From Yponomeuta sedellus (taxonomy: Eukaryota; Arthropoda; Insecta; Lepidoptera; Yponomeutidae), in the NCBI GenBank assembly GCA_934045075.1, contig OW203734.1, positions 16,163,680 to 16,227,679 on the forward strand: a DNA stretch of 64,000 bases. Direction: 5' to 3'. This document shows, piece by piece, positions 1-47,100 of the stretch. The position numbers and the translations under genes are program-made. Each line of letters opens with the position of its first letter. The first letter of the stretch is position 1. The notes beneath the pieces are model-generated. The model ran no database searches. It was not told the origin of the DNA and was given only the letters and a program-made list of their open reading frames with translations.

Positions 1-104
1 AATGGCCTCAGGCTCAGTACTTGCTGCAGGTTTTTTGCCCACAGCACTGATTTTCAGCAAGGGCCTGGTGACAGTGACTCACGGAAAGTCGCATCGTGAC
101 CCAC

Positions 105-200
105 AATACGATACAATACAATACGACGATACAATACAATATAATACTAGACAGCACAGCACAATACAGCATAGTAATACTATACAACACAATATAATGA
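105..200 (+). repeat. (ACAAT)n low-complexity tract
   Basis: Interrupted ACAAT/ATACA pentamers. The open frames across it are artefacts of the repeat. Confidence 0.85.
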
Positions 201-304
201 AGTGATCTCGAGTTATATAATAAGGGAAGGATAGAATAGAAAAAATAGCATCTTATGCTGGAAAAGAACGAAAGGTTAATAAAATAAACCACTTAGACTC
301 GCTT

Positions 305-523
305 GACGGTCTCGGTGGCGCAGCGGTTCGGCACGCTGACTGTAAAACCGAAGGTCTCGGGGTCGATCGCCGGCCGGGTCGAACTAGGAGACGAACTTTT
401 CTAGTTTGCCTCGGGTCTTGGATGTTATCTATGTATTTATTGTATTAAATATATCGTCGAGTTAGCACCTACAGCACAAGTCATTTAGTTGTACTTAGTA
501 TAGGGCTAACGAGATCTGTGTAA
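305..523 (+). mobile_element. tRNA-derived SINE, family 1
   Basis: tRNA-like head GGTGGCGCAGCGGTT...GACTGTAAAACCGAAGGTCT (GTA-like anticodon position) with a degenerate B box, followed by a shared body ending GGGCTAACGAGATCTGTG. Inverted copy at 15914-16132. Confidence 0.85.
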
Positions 524-547
524 TATGTCCATGAATATTTCTTCTTC

Positions 548-655
548 AGGCTATATTATGTAGTCCACTGCTGGACATAGCCCTCCCCTAATGAGCGCCA
601 TAGCGCCGTCTTCAGCTTGCCGCATCCAGCATCTGCCGGCCTGGTATAAAATAGG
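548..655 (-). mobile_element. RTE-like LINE 3' fragment
   Basis: Minus strand: TCCAGCAGTGGACTAC end and GGCGCTATGGCGCTCATTAG, translating to ALMRxGYVQQW-type C-terminus as at 33958-34190. Confidence 0.75.
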
Positions 656-792
656 ACATATTGTAATTATAATGCAATGTATCTCGCAAGACCATACGAT
701 AAATAAATAATGTGCAGCTTCGTGGGAGAACCCCCTTATTCATGGAGTTAGTGAAGACGAAACTTTCTAAATATTCTTCTTTTAACCCTTAG

Positions 793-36579
<35,787 letters not shown>

Positions 36580-36625
36580 ACCACCCGGGCCCGGCCCCCC
36601 TACTACGCAACTGTCCACTGTACCG

Positions 36626-37182
36626 AGTGCCTAGTGCGAGTTTTTTAACTACTCGATCGCGTTAACGTAAACTCATATTTCGACGCCTTACTGCTAAAAC
36701 CGACTATCTGCATGAAATGTTGTTATGCACACAATAACAAGTTTTAGTATAGTTAACGACATCCGAACCTTAAACTAGAGTTTTCTCGAAACAACATTTC
36801 ATGCAGATAGTCGGTTTTAGCAGTAAGGCAACAAGTTTTAGTATAGTTAACGACATCCGAACCTTAAACTCGAGTTTTCTCGAAACAACATTTCATGCAG
36901 ATAGTCGGTTTTAGCAGTAAGGCATCGATTTCTATAGCATCGAGGAAGCGCCACCTAGCGACAAGTATGGAAATTAAAATTGCTGAGTGCGAGTTGTAAT
37001 GGTTTTACGTTGAGAAGTGAACACGTTTACCAGCCAAAACACGAATTAACGCGAGTGCAAGTTGTACTGTGACAGCGTTTTGCCAGTTCGAACGGTTAAC
37101 TTACTCACACTCACTACTCAATGCTCGATTAACGCAGTAGTAAAGTTATTCGATTGGATCTGTCAAACTCGCACTAAGCACT
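36626..37182. mobile_element. MITE family A, copy 2, interrupted
   Basis: Same family as 17753-18057, flanked by CCG/CTG. Begins 46 bp after the dynein stop codon. Contains a second MITE (36681-36927) with an ATTT duplication. Confidence 0.9.
36681..36927. mobile_element. MITE family B nested in MITE A
   Basis: 247 bp with ~44-bp inverted ends starting CGAYGCCTTACTGCTAAAAC. Target-site duplication ATTT (36677-36680 and 36928-36931); the empty site is visible in MITE A copy 1. Its right ~95 bp, including the terminal repeat, is tandemly duplicated. Confidence 0.9.
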
Positions 37183-37977
37183 CTGGCTTGTCCGTCTTCA
37201 CGTTTCCGAAGTGTCAAACTGTGTATGCATTTGACACTGTAAAATTGTAAAAAATTACGTGCTGTTTCGTACTACATTTCACGGTTTACCATGACCACTC
37301 GATGAAAGTTGCAAAGCCGATTGACAGGAAGGAAGACTGGGCTACGTGATGAACATCGGACTGTCATAATAAACTATGAATTGTAGTTGTATGAAACGCG
37401 GCGCGTAGAACGCAATCGGATCGCTCAGCATCTGCTGAGATGTACGTACGTGGGTATGTACCTTTACACGCGATCCTTCCGTTTGTAATCTGTTCATTAA
37501 GAAAGAGTATTCAACATTTAGGAGTAGATTAAAGCGGACGATTTCATACAGTGGGGAAGTTACGTAGTAGCGACTCAGATGTTCTAAATGGGGAGGCGAA
37601 ACAGCGCTGGAACGCTAGCCAATCTGGAAAGAATAATAGGCGTCGATTTTGTTAGTACACCCAAGGAATACATTATTGCCACCTAAGTGCCCTCCCCATT
37701 TGGAAAACCATAAAAAGAAAAGGCTATTCGAATTTGAGAAGCCAGTAAAAGCAAAGACGATTCGAATTTGGGAGGATGCGGTTAAAATTAAGTTTACTTG
37801 CGTTTTGAATGCGACGATCACTGCGAGTAAACGTAAATTAACTTGATATTGTATCACACTTGCTATGTTTACAGATATTTATTTATGGTGCTTACTAAGT
37901 CGCATTCTTTCAGTATTCGTGCACGTAATTTAAGTAATATTTATGTTTGTAGCCGAAATATTTAATGGAAATACTTC

Positions 37978-37984
37978 AATAAAA
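37978..37984 (+). promoter_or_regulatory. Candidate dynein poly(A) signal
   Basis: AATAAAA on the plus strand 1.4 kb after the stop codon and ~30 bp from the opposed TACE signal. An alternative AATAAA at 37368-37373 would give a 0.8-kb 3' UTR. Position-based inference only. Confidence 0.45.
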
Positions 37985-38013
37985 TAACTAATCAGCATAA
38001 CAAGTGCTTTTAA

Positions 38014-38019
38014 TTTATT
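38014..38019 (-). promoter_or_regulatory. Candidate TACE poly(A) signal
   Basis: AATAAA on the minus strand (TTTATT on plus), 73 nt after the TACE stop codon, a normal distance for a short 3' UTR. Confidence 0.6.
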
Positions 38020-38091
38020 TAATTAAATAATTACTAATGCTTAGGTCTTAAAACAGACAAAATTTCTTAAAACTTACAAACTATTACATGA

Positions 38092-38152
38092 CTAGAGCTG
38101 ACTTGTGCCTTGAATTACAGTTTTCATTCCTGGGGGCTTCTGCTTTGGTAAT
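38092..38152 (-). CDS. Tace: TACE last exon Tw16 with stop
   Basis: Split Arg then [19 protein letters not shown] and TAG. Short and weakly conserved, but phase fits Tw15, the acceptor TTTCAG is good and a poly(A) signal follows. The tail is far shorter than in mammals. Confidence 0.8.
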
Positions 38153-41100
38153 CTGAAAATTGAATTACATTAGATGATTAAATAACAATCGAAAGTGAGA
38201 GAGGCGGGACAAACGGATTTGTCGTAAAATGCATGTTCTAAAAGCTACCGTATCTATCTACATAGGCTGCTACTTATGTGTGCGGAATCTGGGATTCCAA
38301 TAATTTTAAACGCGATGTCTGACCTCCATGGTCTGTTCTTTTTTTAAATACTGGCCGCTAATATTTTTCTCTTATATACGTTAGTGTTTTCTTTTTGTTG
38401 GGAACTCACTCGTGAAAATATTCGTGCTAAGATTTATTACGATTTTCGACGTGGTTTAACGCAACAACAGTGAGTAGATCAATTAACTTCGACTTTTGGT
38501 GGTGAAGCTCCATCAAAAACGACTGTATATCACTGGTTAGTGAGTTTAATCGCGGGCGCAGTAAGCTCACGGACGAAGTTAAAGAAGGTCGCCCAAAATC
38601 GGTGGTTGTGCCACAAAATATTGAAGCTGTGCGAAAACTAATAATGCAAGACCGCCATGTTACGTATCGCGAGATAGAGGCTATTCTGGGCATATGTATG
38701 ACGAGCAGTCCTAGGATATTACATGAACATTTGTCGGTAAAAAAAAATTGTTCGCGTTGGATCCCGCACAACTTAACTCAGGATCAAAAAGATGCTCGCG
38801 TCGAATGGTGCAAGAAAACCTTAATAAATTCAACGGAGGCGACTCAAAATCTGTTTATAATATCTACACAGGTGACGAATCCTGGATCTACGCGTACGAT
38901 CCCGAAACTAAACAATAATCAACAGTTTGGGTGTTTCAAAATGAGCCGAAAGTGGCTCGTGCAAAAAGCACTAAAGCAAATGGTGGCCTGCTTTTTTGGT
39001 ATTAATGGCCATGTGGGTACAATACCACTGGAGAATCGCAGAACGGTTAATTCGGAGTGGTATACGACCATTTGTTTGCCGGAAGTATTTGAAGAAATAC
39101 GCCAAAACAACCAGCGACGCAGAATCATACTTCACCATGACAATGCCAGCTGTCATACATCTCAGGAAACAACTACATTTATGGATGGTCAAAAAATAGA
39201 ATTGATGGGTCTTCCACCGTACAGCCCTGATTTGGCTCCCAATGATTTCTATTTATTCCCAAATGTAAAGAATAAATTACGTGGTCAACGATTTTCGACC
39301 CGTGAAGATGCCCTAGATGCGTTCAAACAGCACTTTTTGGAGATACCTCAATAAAAGTGGAAAAAGTGTTTTACAAATTGGTTTCATCGAATGCAAAAGT
39401 GCATCGATCATAGTGGAGAATACTTTGAAAAACAATAAAAGCATATTTAGCCATATACATTTGTTTATTTTTTCTATTCCGCATACATAAGTAGCAGCCC
39501 TCGTATCCTATTATTTAATATAGCCTATCCAATAAAGCAGGTTAACTGAAAACACGATTGAAACAAATATATTTGAATATGATACATGTAATTTTGTTCC
39601 ATGTTTTCTTGCTAACTGAAGATATTTACATACTTTTAATCATTGCTTATTATATAAGGATTATTATGCGCCGGGAAAACATTTCATCAGCCATAGTGAT
39701 GAAATCCTAGAAACCTATGGCCTACATAGGCTCTACATACATATGTAGAGCATTAATTAGATTGACATTCCGGGGTCATGGGTTGTACCAATGACTTTGT
39801 TTTGTAAGTTACGAACCCTTGCGAATTCGTAGCAGTAGTAATACCACCACTAGGTAATAGTGAAGAAAAACATCATGAGGAACCCTGAGAACACCACACT
39901 ACACTGAGTACGCTTGATATTAAACCCACACTCTGAGAAAATGACCCGAGCTCTGCAGTAGAAGGATGCTTATTACCTCCGTTGTCCGCTCAACCCAAAA
40001 GTTATATAGAAAAAAAAATATATTTGTATAGAGAGATGTAAAATTTCATCAAGCCAATTTATCACTGGCTTAAAGTGACGAGATATCTAAGCTGATGACT
40101 TATTTGTAACTATGTGACCTACTTATAACGAAGCTCACAGAAGATTACATGTATCTGAGACTAGCTCTTGTTGGCAATGGATAAAGAACTCAAAATGGCA
40201 CTGACCTGGTATGTATGATCTTGCGCGGCGAGGAAGGATGCACCAAGTCGTGTTGACGCTCCCACTCGGCGTACTTCTGATGCTGCCTCTGTCTGCGTCG
40301 GTCCACGTAGCTTATCTGTAGAGTTAAAATTAGTCTCGTTGGAATACAATTCGATGAAGTCCAGCGCCTTTTTTTATTAACTTGCCGGAGTAGTGTCCCA
40401 CTGCTGGGCAAAGGTTTTGCTCTCCACTCCTCGCTGTCCTCGACTATTCCTGCCATCCCGGCAGAAAGTGTGTGACGTCAATCTAATGATTGATATTGAG
40501 ACACATAATTGTGCGACAAAGTCCGATAGATATTTCGCTTTCGCACACAGATGTATGCGTGAAAAGTGACATAAACAAGGCGCTGGACCGGCCATGCCGG
40601 ACTACTCGCACATGTGCCACATAATAATTCGGGTACGCCAATAATTACGGACTTTATATGAAGTTACAATTTTTTTTATTGATTTCGCAAAAGTGAGATT
40701 AATAGAGAGAAATTCAGAAAAAGTTTATCGACGCAACGGAAATAGAAAGGCTTATAGGTATAACGAGTAAATAATGCTGATACCAAAATTATGGAACCGT
40801 GGTTCAAATCAATTCCAGTGACAGTGTCTGAATAACATGCTATCTTTAATTTATTGTGAGTTGTGTGTATAATTAAGAATATTCTATCTAGCTTTTCTTT
40901 GGATCAAGCTGCCATATGATGGCCACATATAACTTTTTTCAATAAAATTCGGCCCGTTCTTCGACAAAGGTTCACTAACCATGTCCTAGTATTTCTAGAC
41001 TAGTCTAAGCTAACCGCTATCCAGATGGTGGCCAGTCACTGAGTAGGTTATTGCCGTATCTTGTATTATATTCTAGATTACCTCTAACAAAAAATAGTAT

Positions 41101-44100
41101 GATACCCGACAAATAACCGAATAATCGTGCGTGTGTAGGCTACGGCCAGTAACTAATCCTCCTCGACGATCGTAGGAAAGTAAGCACGTTGTGCCGTCGC
41201 GATTCAAGATAGGTCCCAGACCTCTCTCTGTCCGGGCCACCCCCCTCTCGCTCGCACTCACCACGCAGCTAGCCGGGATCCAGACGAAGGCGGTGGCCAG
41301 TAATACGACGCCCACGATGTTGTCTCGCAGAAAGCCGAGGACGTTGTTAATGTTGATGTCCTCGATTATGTCCCAGAAGCGTTCCACCACATCTTGTATG
41401 GTCTTCTCGCACACGCCCTGAGGGGAGAGTGTTTGGTAAAACAAAGAATAAACCAGCAGCTTATTTCCTACTTTACAGTAGTTTGAAAAGATTATTGCTA
41501 GAAATAGGAAGGCACACGAAAATTACGGCGTTGTGATTTCGGTACGGTATCGATTTGCTCAAACAAGGTGGAGGAAATCACAGAATCAATCATAGATGTA
41601 CTCGTAAGATCTACTCCACGCAGGTCAGTGCTCATCATTTCTTGATTTAGCACTTGAAGTCTGTCTTTATTTTAATCTTATAAAATATAGCCAGACTACA
41701 TGTAAGTCTGGATATAATTTATTCTTCTTCCTTTATTGTACACTTGCGTTTAATGAAATATGTAAAAAAAACTCGAGTCACAGTGTAGGCTATAGAACTC
41801 CTTCGAAATGGTTTCACCGATTGTTATGAAATGGTTTGTGTATATTTGGTAGATATGAGAAAAGGTCTTAGGCTAATTAATATGACAAAACAACGTTTGC
41901 AGAATCAGCTAGTTTATTTATACATGTGTGTACTGTACGATCGATCGATATCAACCCTTGCATTATCTCTCTACTGCTGGGGGACGGGTCTCTTCCTGGA
42001 AGGTTAGGCCATACTCCACCACCGGGGCCAAGTCCGCGTTGATGGAGGATTGTAAGACAATGGCGGGCCTCACTGTCAGAAGTTATCAAGCCGCCCATAA
42101 GGCCTCTGACATAGCTTAACGACTGTCATTACATGACAGCCGACACCAACAGCATAACGTGTCTTGCAAACCACGGAAGCACTCGGAAAAATGCCACTAG
42201 TGATCACGAGACGGTCACCCATCCTGAACCTGACCGCACCTGTTGTTGCTTAACTCAAGTGATTCCAATGACTTGGTTCGACTAGGCCACGAGTGCTTCC
42301 CTTGTGTGTACTGTACCTTATTACAAAATCCCTGTATACAGGGTGTTCCGTCCGGCAAGATGTCATTGTGCGCCACAGGGAAGCAAGTTTTGTTCAAGCT
42401 CTTGCGGCAGCATCGCTTGCACGCGTCGGCCACTGGAGCAATCGAAAAGATGATAATATATGTGCGGTTTTACGTTGGGTCATTTGAACCAATATTGAAG
42501 GCACTGAAGAAGGTTGATCTGCATTCGAATACTCATGGATTTTGGAAAAACGGAATTGAGAAAGAAAAATATAACTTTCACCTATAGTAAATTTTTGCTG
42601 TTTTTGAGTATGGACTAATTTAAGATAAACTAAGTTAGAATAAATAAAATATTATTTTCTAGTCGAAACTACAGTCAACATCAGTAGAAAATGTAGTTTG
42701 TAGAAATATCTTCCACGTTATCTTATCTTCATGAGAAATTCAAGCTGCCAGAATGCACATGGTGTCGCGTGCATAGCGTAGGTATGGCCTGTGTGGTTCT
42801 AGCTGAAATCCCGCAGTAGTGCACGCATCTGTTAGTGGCCTTTGCCACAGGGCGATGGTGATAGTATTAAGATTTGATATTCCTTATTTCTGATATTCCC
42901 CTTTGATAACTGTGGTCCCCTTTGCTGTTTTCGGGTGTACAGTAAAGTATATTCTTATGATAGGTACGTACCGATATCACACATGCAGGAGTGCATGCCT
43001 TGTGTCTCGCAGTAGGGCACGCAGCTACCGTTGCGGCAGCGACCGCGCTCCGCGCACTCATGCTCGTCCGCTATCGCTGGCGCCTGTGGATTGGGGCACA
43101 CAACCACTCGTAGAAATTGTTTTAATCTATTTGATAATATGGGCTTCATTAGAAGTAAAAGGCCTAGGTGCACCAAGACAATGTTAGAGGTGGGGCCTGT
43201 CCAGTAGAAATTAAAGGAAGTCTGTAAAATTGTTGACGAACACGAGCGTAAATAGAAACGAACACGCTCAAGGGGAAGAAATCATGACTAAAAAAATTGA
43301 CATAATTGTAAAAGAAACGGGGTTCCACGTAAGTTTAAAGAAATCATGACATAAAAAATGAGAGTGTGTCTGGAACAGAAGAGCCGAAGATCGGGCTCAG
43401 TGGCATGTCTTGGGAGGAACATGTGTACAGCAGTGGACTGAAACCGGCTGATTATGAAGGTGATGTGGTTATGATGATGACGAAAGCGGCATAAATACCC
43501 AACGAATATTGCCTCAGAGGGTAATAAAGTCGAGCAGTAGCTGATCTTCCCTAGGTCCGTCGGATCCGCAAAACCCACGCCCACGCCTTTCTGTTACGTA
43601 ACATTCCACTCTATCGAATGAAGCATTTAGACAATTACACCAAGGTGTCAAAAAATGTATGCATTTATCAGCTGGCGTAGACTAAAAATTGTAAAAATGA
43701 ACGTCACGCAACTCAGTGGATACTTACATAATAATGCCCCTGGTGTGCTACTGCTAGATGCCGCCACTTGATACACCATGCGGGATGCGAGCGTGTGTGA
43801 CTGACTGGCCGACCGACTGACCGACCGTCAACTCACCTTCGGGCAGTCAGCGGAGGCGCCGCTACAGACCGCCTCGCCCTCGCAGGCCGAGTGCGCCGCC
43901 TCGCGACACACCACGCCGGGCGGGGCGAACACGCAGCCCGCGCAGCACGGGGAGTTCTTGTCGCTGCAAAATGTGTGTGTTTGAATTACACTGCTCGTGA
44001 TGACTTAAGGCTAGTCATACGTGGAGCACGCTGCCTCGTTCGCACAATCTGACATTTTTAATTTAAATGCAAAGTGTGTGTGGTTGACTCATAATGCTCG

Positions 44101-47100
44101 TGACGACCTAAAGCTAGTCTTACGTGGAGCATGCTGCCTCGCTCGCACAATGTGACGTGTTTAGTTGCAGTGTGTGTGGTTGACTCATACTGCTTGTGAT
44201 GACTTAAAGCTAGTCTTACGTGGAGCAGGCTGCGGGACTCCCACAATCTGACATGTTTAGTTGCAGTGTGTGTGCTTGACTCATACTGCTCGTTATGACT
44301 CAAGGCTAGTCTTATGTGGAGCATGCTGTCTCAATCGCACAATCTGACATTTTTAGTTGCAAAGTGTGTGTGGTTTACTCCTAATGCTCGTGATGACTTA
44401 AAGGTATTAAAGTATTTACACATTCGATATGTAGTCTGAGGGCTCTGCGGTTACATTTAATCTGCGGGTAATATGTGGTTAAATTTTTCACATACAATAA
44501 TGTATGTGGTGCAGATTTTACAACGATTTCAATCAATCAATTAGTGTTATATTAATATTATTCGAGTGTTTTAAGAAATCGTGTTGTTATAGGACCATTA
44601 GGTTTTTAATGATAATGATCTATTAAAATTATTTTTACATAGAGTAGGATTATGCGTAGTGTAGGTACAGAGACAAGTGGCGACTTCTCGTATCGGAGGC
44701 CAAAACCCACTTGTGGTCAATGAGCCAGCGGAGTCCTGAAGTAAGTATTGTAACCTTGCTCACCTACAGACAGCACCCTGATTCTTTCTCAACTTGCAAT
44801 TCTTATCACAGCACATGTCATTGTCTTCAGTGCCTGCAAACAAATATTGTCAGTAGCTTAAAAAATAAAATTGGCGGACTGAAAGTTAGTAGCTTCATTG
44901 ATTGTGTTTTGTGGAAACAATTATTGATTTTTTTTGGACCCAGCATCCTTCATCCTTGGTCACACTTGTGTGACTCTTCCTTCCCTGGCGTGGAGGCGTA
45001 AGAGATTACTCGCGCAATCTTTCGGCATAGTGCATCGGGCCGGCCACAGAGCCACCATGGCATTTGCGACTCGGCCCCTGTGCGGGCCCCCTAAGCGCTT
45101 TTTAGATAAATGTAAAACTTATTTATTCCACTTGCCAACCAAGATAAAAATCGTGAGGAAACCTAAGCATCTCAGGTGTTCAACTACCTCAGAGCTTGAA
45201 ATTGCCAATCAGCAGTGAGCACGTGAGGTAATTGCCCATACTCTACCTGTCACTGAGAGAAGGACTGTATGCAGTAAGACGTATATAGGCTTAGACCGAG
45301 CCCCAACAAACCCTTCTATTAATTAGTTTGTTGATTGACCTAATGACAGGCGTGCAGCGGGCCCCTACAGCCAAAATGCCACCCGGGCCCCTTAGTTCCA
45401 ATCCGACCCTTAATGACCCCCTACCCAGTAGTCCGGCGTCGCACTCCTCGCCGCCCTCGACGCGCAGGTTCCCGCAGAAGCTTTCCTCTGGCTCCGAGAA
45501 GCAGCGGCCCGACTTGGCCTGCAGCACCTTGCGGATCGACCGCAGGCTGCACGGCGAGAAGCGCTAGAAGAGACGAGTCTAGTGTAAGGGTAGATTACCA
45601 CCAGTTTGCATTTTAAAGCTACTAATAGTCGGGCGAAGATGAGACTACTCAGTAGAGTCTTATCTTCGATATATGTAAGTTTGTAAATAAAATATTACAG
45701 TAGAGTCAACCATAATATTTTAATTACAAAAGTTATCTAATCGATTTGTGAAATTATAGTAGCTATGCCATTCAAACACTGCAGGCTCTCTGTCCTCTTC
45801 TCTCTCAAAATCAGCACTCGCCTTATTATTGACGTCATAACCACTGCCGCTGTAGGTAAATATAAAGGAGGCAGGGGCTATCCTGGCTGACAGCTGCCGC
45901 TCTTTCCCGTACTCTACCATTGGAGCACCACACTTTGACTCTATCCTCTTCTCTCACAAAATCAGCACTATCGCCTTATTGTTGACATCATAACCACTGA
46001 CTCTGTCGATATAAGTGAGACAGGAGCTATCCTAGCTGACAGCTGTCTATATTTCTCTCACTCTACCATTTTAGCACCCCACGTTGACTCTCTCTTCTCT
46101 CACAAAACCAGCATTCAGCTAATTGTGGACGCCATAACCACTACCACTGTAAGTATAGCAAGCAGGGGCTATCTGGCTGACAGCTGCCTCTCTTGCACTG
46201 ACTCGGAAGCAGGGACTATCTGGCTGACAGCTGTCTCTCTTGCACTGACTCTAATATTCTAGCAACAAACTTGGTCTCTCTGTCCTGTTCTCTCACAAAC
46301 CGAGCACTCACCTTATTGTTGACGTCATAGCCGCTGACGCTGTAGGTATACATGAGGTAGGAGCCGCCCTGGCTGGCGGCGGGGGAACACTCGGCCACGT
46401 CCGGGTCGTGCTCCGAGCCCCAGTTGTGGCCGAACTCGTGCGCAGTCACCAGGTCGGCCTCGCGTGTGATCACGCGCTGCCCATAGTGGTTCCGACTCGA
46501 GCTGAGCCCCGAGTTCAGGTAGAGAGTGTAGCCGTTCTTGAAGTACTCTGTGGTGCGGGAATGTGTCACGTTGAGACAAGTGAATTAGTAGGCATGGGAG
46601 TTGTTGTAAAACCACATCGCTACAACTTTTAAAGCATCTGTAATGTTTTTCATGTTATGAGTATGTGCTATCACTAATTTAGAAGACAAGATGGCTGGTT
46701 ATAAAAAAAATATTAACGGGGGCGACTGTGTCTAGTGTAATGTAACTTTAGATTAGATTAGAACTCTGTATTGTACACTAGAAAATTAAATACATTATAA
46801 GGCCTATTACATCTCTAAGTTTTGCCGCATATAATTGGCGGTTTTATAGCTAGAAGCGATCTCTTCGAGATAACCTTGGGATCGATAGAACCCTTAGTTT
46901 GAAACTCTGTTAAGTTAGAACGTGTTTTGAAAAGAATAAAATTAAATGTGGAGTTACTTTGTTAGCTTCCTTTTCACATAATCGATTTGTTAAGAATTAA
47001 ACAGCTGTGACGTACATCAACTTTCTCAGTCCTGGCCTTCTCAGGACTGAGGAGGAGTGACCAGTTGGTTTATACAGTGAATATAATTGTTGAGTACCTA

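Larger units (their letters stand above)
36580..38091 (+). other. Dynein 3' UTR / convergent intergenic region
   Basis: No recognisable gene. It begins with a nested MITE pair (36626-37182), then unique-looking sequence with a 65-codon open frame (37649-37846) that matches nothing I recognise. Plus-strand AATAAA sites lie at 37368 and 37978, and a minus-strand AATAAA for the TACE gene lies at 38019-38014. Confidence 0.7.

Noticed and set aside
2..205. 67-residue open frame at the window start
   Set aside because: The second half is translated ACAAT-type repeat and the rest matches no dynein segment; it lies in intron sequence.
37649..37846. 65-residue frame between the two genes
   Set aside because: Short, no recognised domain, no splice or promoter support; more likely 3' UTR sequence.
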